This document shows, in pieces, positions 46,353 through 54,322 of a DNA stretch of 64,000 bases. The notes under the pieces were generated by a model. The model was not told the origin of the DNA, did not search any database, and was given only the letters and a program-made list of their open reading frames with translations. The stretch is from RGIG9608 sp045602425. GTDB taxonomy: Bacteria; Bacteroidota; Bacteroidia; Bacteroidales; Paludibacteraceae. A program made the translations under genes and the position numbers. The first letter of the stretch is position 1; the number at the start of each line of letters is the position of its first letter. The stretch lies in NCBI GenBank assembly GCA_045602425.1, contig JAZSBO010000024.1, positions 106,010 to 170,009 on the forward strand, read 5' to 3'.

Positions 46353-47075
46353 TTATTCACAAACGCCACGAATAAAGTAGGCGTTATCTCGTGCATTATT
46401 ATCATATGTCTCTACATCAACCATTATGCTCTCCACATCAAACCTAAGATAATATGGATTATAATAACTATTATTAGATAGTGAACTTGTCCAATAGTAT
46501 CCATGCGAAAAATAGGAATCATAATGTACAGGAAGATAGATACTCCCTCCATTGACATTGCTTTTCACCTCATAGCCATTCATTGTTCCGATTACCTTTT
46601 GCTTCCAAGTGCAATTAGACACCAACTCTTCCATTTCGGCTTTTGTAGGCATACGCCACTTGCCACCCATATTCACTGCAGCAGCATCCATCTCAAGAGG
46701 TAAAACATAAGGATCTTCTGTAGTATAACTACCAGTCGTAGTAACTGCACCCCATTGAAATTTATCGCCTCCCTTTTCTGGAGCAGTTGCTCCTACATTG
46801 CAGGTTGCCCATTTCACACTCAAACCAAGATCGACCCAAGCGTATCCGTTCTCGGTGCCAGTTACAGGCGTATTAGAGGTACCTGAATTGGAATTCCCAG
46901 AGTTTCCACTTGTAGCTCCCGAGCCTGCTTGAGCCGTATTCCCAGCATTAACGCCACCATTCTGAACATCAGCCATTGGATCTTGAGGTTCGTCACCACT
47001 ATTATCACACGAGACAAAGCACATACCTAACACTAAAAATAGTATTGGTAAATAAAATTTTATTATTTTTTTCAT
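46353..47075 (-). CDS. Lipoprotein with a Fib_succ_major-type domain (paralogue of 34563-35297)
   Basis: The 240-residue protein has a lipobox (MCFVSC, Cys about 23) and a Gly/Asn/Ser-rich tether of about 55 residues. The domain carries WVDLGLSVKWATCNVGA, KFQWGA, NMGGKWRMPTKAEMEELV, GYYWTSSL and a final YFIRGVCE. It is a clear paralogue of the 34563 lipoprotein; ATCNVGA and GG-x-WRMPTK are shared. Function unknown. Confidence 0.8.
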   Translation of the reverse strand: MKKIIKFYLPILFLVLGMCFVSCDNSGDEPQDPMADVQNGGVNAGNTAQAGSGATSGNSGNSNSGTSNTPVTGTENGYAWVDLGLSVKWATCNVGATAPEKGGDKFQWGAVTTTGSYTTEDPYVLPLEMDAAAVNMGGKWRMPTKAEMEELVSNCTWKQKVIGTMNGYEVKSNVNGGSIYLPVHYDSYFSHGYYWTSSLSNNSYYNPYYLRFDVESIMVDVETYDNNARDNAYFIRGVCE

Positions 47076-47407
47076 TTTATTAAATAATTAAAATTGTTTC
47101 CTACTCACTTCTGTTGGCTTTTCGGACTACTCCATTTGTTCTGTCCAAAAAAATCATTCAATAGTGTATACAAAAAAGCGTGGACAGCAACAACTTATCC
47201 ACGCCCCACCATAAAAACACCACACAATCTACTTCTTACAAGCAGATTCTTTACTCAAACTTCTATGCAGGAAATTTCTCAGGTTTCGGGGCATAAAATA
47301 AGACAAACGCTTTTTCAAAATTCTAAGGTATACAAAATCAATACATTCAAGTTTCTTTCATAGGCATATTTTTTTGTATTTATTATTTCATCAAATAATC
47401 AAACTCT
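47076..47407. other. 332-base stretch without a recognised gene
   Basis: This AT-rich interval lies between the 46353 lipoprotein and nadC, both on the minus strand. I see a terminator-like hairpin at 47172-47204 but no RNA gene. An 89-codon plus-strand frame (47094-47363) has no recognisable motif, no close ribosome site and unlikely composition. The remaining ~200 bases between the nadC stop and the hairpin show nothing I can name. No TAnnTTTG box is visible on the minus strand. Confidence 0.5.
47172..47204 (-). terminator. Terminator-like hairpin on the minus strand
   Basis: On the minus strand GCGTGGA (47198-47204) and TCCACGC (47178-47184) form a seven-base GC-rich stem with a 13-base loop followed by TTTTTT. 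It lies about 200 bases past the nadC stop, so it could end a long 3' region or an unseen small transcript. Confidence 0.55.
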
Positions 47408-48250
47408 CTATTCCACTGCCTTAAAACTCATATCAAGGCTTTTAACCGAATGCGTCAAAGCTCCTACCGAAATAAAATCCACACCACATTCTGCATAAGT
47501 GCGTAGTGTATCGAACGTAATTCCACCAGAAGACTCTATTTCGTATCGTCCAGCAATCAATTCAACCGCTTTACGCGTATTTTCAGGAGTAAAGTTATCG
47601 AGCATAATTCGGTCGATTCCTCCTATACGCAACACTTCTTTAAGTTCTTCGAAATTCCGAACCTCAATTTCAATTTTCAGTTGTTTGCCTTTTTCTTCAC
47701 AATACTGTTTTGCACGACAAATGGCATTTTCGATACCACCTGCAAAATCTACATGATTGTCTTTCAGCAATATCATATCAAACAATCCGATACGATGATT
47801 TGTACCGCCACCTATTTTTACTGCCTCTTTTTCGAGCAAGCGAAGCCCCGGTGTAGTTTTCCGCGTATCGAGCACACGACACTTTGTACCTTCAAGCATT
47901 TTTACATATCGTCGGGTTGTAGTAGCCACGCCACTCATACGTTGCATAATGTTCAGCATCAATCGTTCTGTCTGCAAAAGCGATTGTATTTTTCCCTCAA
48001 CTACAAATGCGACATCACCTACGTGCACCTCATCGCCATCATTTAAAAATTGTGTCATTTTAAGCGTAGAATCAAATGCGGCAAAAACTCGTTTTGCAAC
48101 TTCAATACCTGCTATCACGCCATTTTCTTTTACAATAAGTTGCGATTTTCCCATTGCCGTAGCAGGGATACACGAAAGCGTTGTATGATCGCCATCACCT
48201 ATATCTTCAGCAAACCAAAGCTTAATTAAATCATCTAAATTCTCGTTCAT
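47408..48250 (-). CDS. nadC: Nicotinate-nucleotide diphosphorylase (carboxylating)
   Basis: NadC turns quinolinate and PRPP into nicotinate mononucleotide in NAD synthesis. The 280-residue protein has FAEDIGDGDHTT, MLNIMQRMSGVATTTR, CRVLDTRKTTPGLRLLEK, GGGTNHRIGLFDMILLKDNH and IESSGGITFDTLR. The nadA/nadB genes are not in the window. A TATCTTTG box on the minus strand lies 96 bases upstream. Confidence 0.95.
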   Translation of the reverse strand: MNENLDDLIKLWFAEDIGDGDHTTLSCIPATAMGKSQLIVKENGVIAGIEVAKRVFAAFDSTLKMTQFLNDGDEVHVGDVAFVVEGKIQSLLQTERLMLNIMQRMSGVATTTRRYVKMLEGTKCRVLDTRKTTPGLRLLEKEAVKIGGGTNHRIGLFDMILLKDNHVDFAGGIENAICRAKQYCEEKGKQLKIEIEVRNFEELKEVLRIGGIDRIMLDNFTPENTRKAVELIAGRYEIESSGGITFDTLRTYAECGVDFISVGALTHSVKSLDMSFKAVE

Positions 48251-48300
48251 TATTCCTTCAAAAAAATATAAAACCCATTTTTTAAACTGTTAGAAAAAAA

Positions 48301-48308
48301 CGATATTT
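48301..48308 (+). promoter_or_regulatory. Weak -7-like box upstream of rlmH
   Basis: GATATTTG differs from TAnnTTTG at one position. A transcript would start about 48315, right at an ATG that opens a 13-codon frame. Low confidence. Confidence 0.3.
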
Positions 48309-48326
48309 GCACTATGGACAAAACCT

Positions 48327-48362
48327 CTATCGTTTGTTTTCAAAAACAAAGATAGTTTTTTT
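48327..48362 (+). promoter_or_regulatory. Attenuator-like hairpin in the rlmH leader
   Basis: CTATC and TTTGTTTT (48327-48331, 48333-48340) pair with AAAACAAA and GATAG (48343-48355), with one G bulge, followed by TTTTTTT. The structure lies 22-57 bases before the rlmH ATG and overlaps a 13-codon leader frame. It also contains the probable nadC promoter on the other strand, so the symmetry may be incidental. Confidence 0.35.
48347..48354 (-). promoter_or_regulatory. Putative -7 promoter box of nadC
   Basis: The minus strand reads TATCTTTG, matching TAnnTTTG, 96 bases before the nadC ATG. It lies in the arm of the hairpin at 48327-48362. Confidence 0.4.
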
Positions 48363-48383
48363 ATAAAAAACCGACATAAAACC

Positions 48384-48857
48384 ATGAAAATTTATTTAAT
48401 ACTTGTTGGGAAAACAAGCACATCGCCACTAAACGAGTTATTAAGTGACTATGAGAATCGATTAAAACACTATGTGACTTTTCAGATAGAGATAATTCCA
48501 GACTTACGAAACACAAAAAAATTATCTGAAAACGAGATAAAAGAAAAAGAAGGTGAGTTAATTTTAAAAACACTTCAAAACAATGATACCGTAATACTGC
48601 TCGACGATAAAGGGAAACATTACACTTCGCTCGAGTTAGCTTCGTGGCTCGAACGCAAACAAAATAACGTTCCAAAACGTTTGGTATTTATCATTGGCGG
48701 AGCTTACGGATTTTCCGAAGCTGTTTACAATCGTTCGAACGAAAAACTATCACTTTCGAAAATGACTTTTTCACATCAATTAGTAAGAGTTATCTTTGCA
48801 GAACAGTTATATCGGGCATTTACAATCTTGAACAACGAACCGTATCATCATGAATAA
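48384..48857 (+). CDS. rlmH: 23S rRNA (pseudouridine1915-N3)-methyltransferase RlmH
   Basis: RlmH methylates pseudouridine 1915 of 23S rRNA in helix 69. The 157-residue protein has the SPOUT-knot motifs LILLDDKGK-like VILLDDKGKHYTS, FIIGGAYGFSEAV and KMTFSHQLVRVIFAEQLYRA. It overlaps the exosortase-like gene by eight bases, so translation may be coupled. The leader contains an attenuator-like hairpin. Confidence 0.95.
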   Translation: MKIYLILVGKTSTSPLNELLSDYENRLKHYVTFQIEIIPDLRNTKKLSENEIKEKEGELILKTLQNNDTVILLDDKGKHYTSLELASWLERKQNNVPKRLVFIIGGAYGFSEAVYNRSNEKLSLSKMTFSHQLVRVIFAEQLYRAFTILNNEPYHHE

Positions 48858-49416
48858 GACAAAAAAAACAAAGAAGTATTTTTCTCAAAATCAAGATATT
48901 ATACGTTTTGTTATTTGTATTGTTGCATGCCATTTATTTTGGAAAATCACAATAAATTACAACGAACTCGATCTCTCTAAATTCGATATTTATTGGCTTG
49001 GGATTGATATTTCTGCACCATTCAAGGTACTAACGCAACACGTTGCAATTGCTGTACACTGGTTTTTATCCTTATTTGAGCCAACTACTATTATAGAAAA
49101 CACTCGTATCATTTTCCAAAACGAACGTTCTATGAATATTGTTTGGGCATGTAGTGGATTAAAACAAATGTTCATTTTTTCATCTGTAATCGTTTGTGCA
49201 AAAGGGAATTGGCGACATAAATTTTGGTTTATCCCCTTAGGATTATTCATTTGTCATATTTATAACATCCTACGAATTGCCTTTTTGGGTTGGATTGTAG
49301 AATATCATTTCGAGCAATTTGATTTGTATCATGAGTATATTACAAAATATCTATTTTACGGCATCATATTCCTTCTTTGGTTGTGGTGGAACGAAAATTT
49401 TAACAAAGACAAATGA
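48850..49416 (+). CDS. Exosortase/archaeosortase-family membrane transpeptidase
   Basis: Exosortases are membrane cysteine proteins thought to cut and sort proteins with short C-terminal tripartite signals. The 188-residue protein has about five membrane segments. The invariant Cys-Arg-His triad is present: Cys101 in WACSGLKQ, Arg142 in IYNILRIAFLG and His161 in HEYITKYLFYG. It lies between rlmH and a GT9 gene, overlapping both by a few bases. No PEP-CTERM-like tail is visible in the secreted proteins here, which instead carry T9SS domains. Confidence 0.82.
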   Translation: MNKTKKTKKYFSQNQDIIRFVICIVACHLFWKITINYNELDLSKFDIYWLGIDISAPFKVLTQHVAIAVHWFLSLFEPTTIIENTRIIFQNERSMNIVWACSGLKQMFIFSSVIVCAKGNWRHKFWFIPLGLFICHIYNILRIAFLGWIVEYHFEQFDLYHEYITKYLFYGIIFLLWLWWNENFNKDK

Positions 49417-50453
49417 GCACACTAATAATTAGATTTTCACCCATCAGCAACGTTGCGATGTTAGTTCCGTTGCTTGAATCGATGATTCGACTCCAACCAA
49501 AAGAACAATTCATTGTCGTATCACGTACTTTTTTACAGCCACTTTTTATTAACCTACCAAACACCACTTTCGTAGGCGTTGACCTCCGTAACGAGCACAA
49601 AGGGACTATTGGGACACTTAAACTTTTTGCTCAATTTAAAAAAATGGGCATCAAAAAAGTAATTGATTTACAAAACAATCGGAAAAGTATTTTTCTGAAA
49701 TATCTACTTAAAATAGCAAAACCAACAACAAAATTATACACCATAAAACACCAATGGATAAAAGAGCTTTTGTTATTAAAAAACGGATACAAACAATCAA
49801 AGCCATTGAAAAGTATATTTAAACTTTATAACGAATGCTTTTCAAAAGCAGGACTAAAAACCGACGAAAATTTTATAAAGCTACCAAATATCAGCAATAT
49901 TATTCCTCAAAAAATCAAGAAGTTATACGGCAACAAAAACGGTGTTTGGATTGGAATTGCACCTTTTGCACAACATCAAGGGAAAATACTTCCTTCGAAA
50001 AAAATCAAAGAAGTTATATCTTATTTCGACAAACAAATAGGAACAAAGATTTTTTTATTCGGAGCTGGCGAAGTAGAATACGAAATGCTCTCCGATTGGG
50101 AAACTCTGTTCCGCAATACACATGCAGTATATACTGCACTCAATTTACAAGAAGAGTTGGAACTAATGCATCATTTAGACATTATGATTTCAATGGATTC
50201 TGCCAACATGCATTTAGCATCGTTAGTCAATTTACCTGTCGTTTCTATTTGGGGTGCATCACATCATTGTGCCGGTTCGTTTGGATGGAAACAATCGTAC
50301 AGCAATATTATCGAAAACGATTTAACTTGTCGCCCATGTTCTATTCTCGGTAGGAAACGCAACAAACGCTGTCCTATAAAATACAAATGCCTTGACATTG
50401 ATCCAAAAACGATTATTGAAAAAGTAGAAACAATTTTGCAACAAAAACATTGA
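49413..50453 (+). CDS. Family 9 (heptosyltransferase-like) glycosyltransferase
   Basis: GT9 enzymes add heptose or other sugars to LPS cores. The 346-residue protein starts MSTLIIRFSPISNVAM, with the two-domain GT-B outline. It has the C-terminal motifs IMISMDSANMHLASLVNLPVV (first 20 used here: MISMDSANMHLASLVNLPVV) and IWGASHHCAGSFGW, typical of the donor-binding domain. Its start overlaps the exosortase-like stop (ATGA). A role in surface glycan or lipid-A core is likely; the exact sugar is unknown. Confidence 0.88.
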   Translation: MSTLIIRFSPISNVAMLVPLLESMIRLQPKEQFIVVSRTFLQPLFINLPNTTFVGVDLRNEHKGTIGTLKLFAQFKKMGIKKVIDLQNNRKSIFLKYLLKIAKPTTKLYTIKHQWIKELLLLKNGYKQSKPLKSIFKLYNECFSKAGLKTDENFIKLPNISNIIPQKIKKLYGNKNGVWIGIAPFAQHQGKILPSKKIKEVISYFDKQIGTKIFLFGAGEVEYEMLSDWETLFRNTHAVYTALNLQEELELMHHLDIMISMDSANMHLASLVNLPVVSIWGASHHCAGSFGWKQSYSNIIENDLTCRPCSILGRKRNKRCPIKYKCLDIDPKTIIEKVETILQQKH

Positions 50454-50626
50454 ATTAACAATATCTTTTAATCAAAACAACCTACCAATACAAACACTCT
50501 TCTTCTGATGCTCGCAGAGAAATATGCTTTGTCGGATTTAGGTTTTCTTTCAAATCCAATTTTTGAGGGTTTTGTTTAAAAATACAAAATATGACCCTAT
50601 TCGTTAATACTCAACTAAATATTTCT

Positions 50627-50634
50627 TACTTTTG
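50627..50634 (+). promoter_or_regulatory. Putative -7 promoter box of the LRR surface protein gene
   Basis: TACTTTTG matches TAnnTTTG and ends 33 bases before the ATG at 50668. An in-frame ATG at 50632 falls inside the box, so it cannot be the start of this transcript. Confidence 0.55.
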
Positions 50635-50667
50635 CATTCAACTAATTTTCAAGAAAAACATCAAAAC

Positions 50668-51867
50668 ATGAATTTTTTAAAAATAACCTGTACATTCCTT
50701 GCACTTATTATTTCCACAAATACAATTTTTGCATCGGACACAGCAGTTGATGGCATCTATTACAATTTCGATAAAACAAATTTCACTGCAAAAGTAACTT
50801 ACAAAGGAGCTCAAGACGACTGGATGTATGATTACACAGGAGAGGAGCAATATACGGGGGACTTAATAATACCCAGTCATGTAACTTTTGAGGGAAACGA
50901 CTATACAGTAGTAGGTTTTGATGACGAGGCATTAATTGGTAGCAAACTTCTTGAAACTCTTGCAATACCAGCAACGGTTACATCATTCGGGAATTACGTT
51001 TTTACCTCTTGTAATTCACTGCATACTATCACTATCGACGAAAACAACCCTGTTTTTTTTACTCATTCAGGCGTAATGTATCGGAAATCACCATCTATAG
51101 AACTATTTTTTGTACCACGAGCAATAAAAGGAAATATTGAAGTTTACAACGGCATTACAACCATCCCAAGTTCAGCCTTTCAGCACACAAAAATATCAGG
51201 AGTAACAATCCCCGAAAGCGTTTCTCTTATCAAAGATGGAGCATTTAACAATTGCACTCAACTACAAAATGTTACAATCGGTAAAAATGTAACAAGTATA
51301 AACAATAATGCGTTTAGCCAATGTTCTTCTTTGCAACAAATAGAAATACCGGCATCGGTAAAAATCATTCATCAATTGGCATTTTCTGATTGTAAAAACC
51401 TGTTTAAAGTAACATTAAACAATGGTTTAGAAAAAATAGGCAGTTATGCATTTGCATATTGTTCTTCACTTGCATCTATCGAACTTCCAAGTTCTTTGAC
51501 TTTGATAGAAGACAAGGCTTTTTACCTTTGCGAATCACTCAAGAAAGTAATTAACAACAGCGATCTTGATACTCAAATCAGTGCCGAAACACATGGTTAT
51601 GTTGCCTATTACGCCACCGAATTAATCGAGAATACACTCAACATCGAACAAACAAATACACAAAACGAAATTAGTGCATATTGCACAAAAGAGTACATTG
51701 TTGTTTCAAATGTAAAAAATCAAGTTATAAATATCTATAACATTTTGGGAGAATGTGTTTTCTCAGAGAAAAGCTATTCACAAACGACACATATTCCAAT
51801 TACTAAAACTGGGATTTATATTGTAAGAATTGGCTCTTTTAGTAAAAAACTGATACTTATGAAGTAG
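50668..51867 (+). CDS. BspA-type leucine-rich-repeat surface protein, T9SS cargo
   Basis: From the ATG at 50668 the protein has 399 residues with a signal peptide (ends TIFA). BspA/LRR_5 repeats run from about 75 to 300 (for example TSFGNYVFTSCNSLHTI, ASVKIIHQLAFSDCKNL, LEKIGSYAFAYCSSLASIEL). The last ~75 residues form a T9SS sorting domain (INIYNILGECVFSE, TKTGIYIVRIG, KLILMK). BspA proteins bind fibronectin or other host proteins; a role as an adhesin is likely. It ends at a terminator. Confidence 0.88.
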   Translation: MNFLKITCTFLALIISTNTIFASDTAVDGIYYNFDKTNFTAKVTYKGAQDDWMYDYTGEEQYTGDLIIPSHVTFEGNDYTVVGFDDEALIGSKLLETLAIPATVTSFGNYVFTSCNSLHTITIDENNPVFFTHSGVMYRKSPSIELFFVPRAIKGNIEVYNGITTIPSSAFQHTKISGVTIPESVSLIKDGAFNNCTQLQNVTIGKNVTSINNNAFSQCSSLQQIEIPASVKIIHQLAFSDCKNLFKVTLNNGLEKIGSYAFAYCSSLASIELPSSLTLIEDKAFYLCESLKKVINNSDLDTQISAETHGYVAYYATELIENTLNIEQTNTQNEISAYCTKEYIVVSNVKNQVINIYNILGECVFSEKSYSQTTHIPITKTGIYIVRIGSFSKKLILMK

Positions 51868-51898
51868 TGAAAATCTCTTGATTTTCACACTATTTTTT
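51867..51898 (+). terminator. Intrinsic terminator after the LRR gene
   Basis: A nine-base stem GTGAAAATC/GATTTTCAC (51867-51875 and 51880-51888) with loop TCTT is followed within five bases by TTTTTT. It starts at the last base of the LRR stop codon. Confidence 0.75.
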
Positions 51899-51968
51899 AA
51901 CAAGATTCACTTGGTTTTATCGAAAAAAAACGCTTATTTTGCTATTTAATAAAGTAAAAAAATAAGCG

Positions 51969-52733
51969 ATGAAAAAAATCATAGCCATAGCAAACCAAAA
52001 AGGTGGTGTTGGGAAAACCACAACAGCTATTAACCTTTCTGCATCATTAGCTCATTTAGGAAAAAAAGTATTGCTTGTTGATGCCGATCCACAAGCAAAC
52101 GCATCGACAGGATTAAGCATTGATGTAAAAGAGATGGAACACACTATCTACGAATGTCTCATAGGAGAATCAACATCAGAACAATCCATTGTAAAGACTG
52201 CAACCGAAAATTTATCGTTACTACCTTCGCACATTGATTTGGTTGGAGCTGAAATTGAATTAGCTAACCTTGACAATAGGGATACAATTCTCCGCAACAT
52301 TCTTGCTCCGCTTAAAGAAATTTACGACTATATTATTATAGACTGTTCGCCTTCGTTAGGGATTATTACGGTCAATGCATTAACTGCTGCCGATTCAGTC
52401 ATTATCCCTGTACAATGCGAATACTTTGCATTGGACGGATTAAGTAAATTGTTAAACACTATTAAACTGATTAAAAACAATCTTAATCCAGATTTAACAA
52501 TCGAAGGATTTTTACTAACAATGTTTGACAATCGTTTGAGATATGCGAACAGTGTTGCAAACGAAGTAAGAAAACATTTCGAAAGTATGCTTTTCAAAAC
52601 TACTATTTATCGAAATGTAAAATTAAGTGAAGCAACAGGCTATGGGAAACCAACATTGGAATACGAACCAAATTCAAAAGGTGCGCAAAATTATCTTCAA
52701 TTAGCAAAAGAACTTATTCAAAAACAAAATTAA
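51969..52733 (+). CDS. parA: ParA/Soj-family chromosome-partitioning ATPase
   Basis: ParA ATPases move chromosome origins with ParB. The 254-residue protein has the deviant Walker A motif KGGVGKTTTAINLSASLA starting at 11, then VDADPQAN and IIDCSPSLG. parB follows after one base, so this is a chromosomal par operon. I find no parS-like palindrome in the window. Confidence 0.95.
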   Translation: MKKIIAIANQKGGVGKTTTAINLSASLAHLGKKVLLVDADPQANASTGLSIDVKEMEHTIYECLIGESTSEQSIVKTATENLSLLPSHIDLVGAEIELANLDNRDTILRNILAPLKEIYDYIIIDCSPSLGIITVNALTAADSVIIPVQCEYFALDGLSKLLNTIKLIKNNLNPDLTIEGFLLTMFDNRLRYANSVANEVRKHFESMLFKTTIYRNVKLSEATGYGKPTLEYEPNSKGAQNYLQLAKELIQKQN

Positions 52734-52734
52734 A

Positions 52735-53589
52735 ATGGCAAAAAAAGATGCATTAGGACGTGGACTTGGCAGTTTACTTGACACTACCCCAATAGTAAGC
52801 GGATCTTCGTCAATTAGCGAAATAGATATCACACTGATTCACCCAAATCCAACACAGCCTCGCACAAATTTCGATGAGGAGGCTCTTGAAGAACTTGCTT
52901 CGTCTATAAAAGAGATAGGCATTATTACTCCTATAACCTTGAAGAAAAACAATGACGGGACATACCAAATCATTGCAGGAGAAAGACGCTATCGGGCATC
53001 AAAAATGGTTGGTATAAAAAAAATGCCTGCATACATAAAAAATGCAAAAGAGGAGAATGTGCTTGAAATGGCATTAATTGAAAATATTCAACGCGAAGAC
53101 TTAAATGCTATAGAAATTGCCATTTCTTATCAACGATTGATCGATGACTATAAATTTACTCAAGAAGCATTAAGCGAACGTGTTGGGAAAAAGCGTGCAA
53201 CCATAGCTAATTACTTACGACTTTTGAAGTTGCCTGCTGAAATACAATTGGGATTACAAGAAAAAAAGATCGAAGCAGGACACGCAAAAGCTCTTCTTGC
53301 ACTCAATGATGCCCAAAAACAAATTGCTATCTACGATGAGATTTTAAAAAACAATTATTCAGTACGAGAAACTGAAAAACACATCAAAGAGACCTCTACT
53401 GAAAGCAAAAAAATGCCAAAAACGCCCTCTACTCAACAAAAAAAATACGCAGAAATTATAAAACAAACTTGGGGAAATCGAGTACAACTTCTTTGTAACG
53501 AGAAAGGGAAAGGAAAACTTAGTATTGCTTTTGCAAACGAACAAGAATTAAATGCGTTATTAGAAATTCTAAAAACATCGCTTCATTAA
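52735..53589 (+). CDS. parB: ParB/Spo0J-family partition protein
   Basis: ParB binds parS and loads condensin. The 284-residue protein has KDALGRGLGSLL, the CTPase/ParB box NPTQPRTNFDEEALEELA and GERRYRASKMVG, and a helix-turn-helix around FTQEALSERVGKKRATIANY. The next gene starts seven bases downstream. Confidence 0.95.
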   Translation: MAKKDALGRGLGSLLDTTPIVSGSSSISEIDITLIHPNPTQPRTNFDEEALEELASSIKEIGIITPITLKKNNDGTYQIIAGERRYRASKMVGIKKMPAYIKNAKEENVLEMALIENIQREDLNAIEIAISYQRLIDDYKFTQEALSERVGKKRATIANYLRLLKLPAEIQLGLQEKKIEAGHAKALLALNDAQKQIAIYDEILKNNYSVRETEKHIKETSTESKKMPKTPSTQQKKYAEIIKQTWGNRVQLLCNEKGKGKLSIAFANEQELNALLEILKTSLH

Positions 53590-53596
53590 ACATCTT

Positions 53597-54319
53597 ATGA
53601 AACAAGTGTCTATTATTATATTTTTTTTTGCATTTTGCTTGCTTACCAATGCAGATGCTCAAGAAATAAAAAATGACACAATTTCTTCATTTCAAAATCG
53701 CGACGTAATAGAACCTATTTATGCTACTCAAATGGATTCTGGATTTATCATGACAGACACATTGACACCGATTCGAGATGTTGCAGAGAACTCCAAATCT
53801 AAAGAAATGAAACTACCAAGAGCCCATTTTCATCCAAATCCAACAAGAAGTGTTTGGTTAGGATTAGTATTCCCCGGATTAGGACAAATTTATAATCGCA
53901 GATACTGGAAACTTCCTATTATCTACGGTGGTTTTGCAGGGTGTTTTTATGCAATCCAATGGAACAATAAGTACTACAAAGATTACCTTTTAGCTTATAT
54001 GGATAAGATGGATAGCGATCCAAACACACAAAGCCATCTAAAGGTTTTACCTTATAACATTGATCCAGAATCTTCATACGCAGAGACATACCTCAATCAA
54101 AAACAAAATTATTATCGGAAATATAGAGATTTGAGTATCATCATTGCTGTCGGTGTATATGCACTTTCTGTTGTTGATGCGTTTGTAGATGCACAACTTC
54201 ACGACTTTGACATTAGTGATGATGTCTCAATGAAAATACAACCAACATTAATAGAAAATCCACAAAATGCAACTTTAGCATCAAGTGCTTTAGGAATGCG
54301 TTTCAAAATTAATTTTTAG
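53597..54319 (+). CDS. DUF5683-family membrane protein
   Basis: The 240-residue protein has a signal peptide (ends TNADAQ) or N-terminal anchor, then the family core SVWLGLVFPGLGQIYNRRYW, KLPIIYGGFAGCFYAIQWNN and a second hydrophobic segment near IIIAVGVYALSVVDAFVDAQL. It is part of the common Bacteroidales order parA-parB-DUF5683-mltD. Function unknown; the context suggests cell envelope or division. Confidence 0.85.
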   Translation: MKQVSIIIFFFAFCLLTNADAQEIKNDTISSFQNRDVIEPIYATQMDSGFIMTDTLTPIRDVAENSKSKEMKLPRAHFHPNPTRSVWLGLVFPGLGQIYNRRYWKLPIIYGGFAGCFYAIQWNNKYYKDYLLAYMDKMDSDPNTQSHLKVLPYNIDPESSYAETYLNQKQNYYRKYRDLSIIIAVGVYALSVVDAFVDAQLHDFDISDDVSMKIQPTLIENPQNATLASSALGMRFKINF

Positions 54320-54322
54320 AAT

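Noticed and set aside
47094..47363. Plus-strand 89-codon gene in the gap before nadC
   Set aside because: No known motif, no ribosome site, and it has unlikely amino-acid composition.
50632..50667. Upstream ATG of the LRR gene
   Set aside because: It lies inside the promoter box at 50627-50634; the ATG at 50668 begins a proper signal peptide.
51900..53600. parS sites near parA-parB
   Set aside because: I found no palindrome close to TGTTTCACGTGAAACA in the region; CACGTG elsewhere is in coding sequence or the tRNA.
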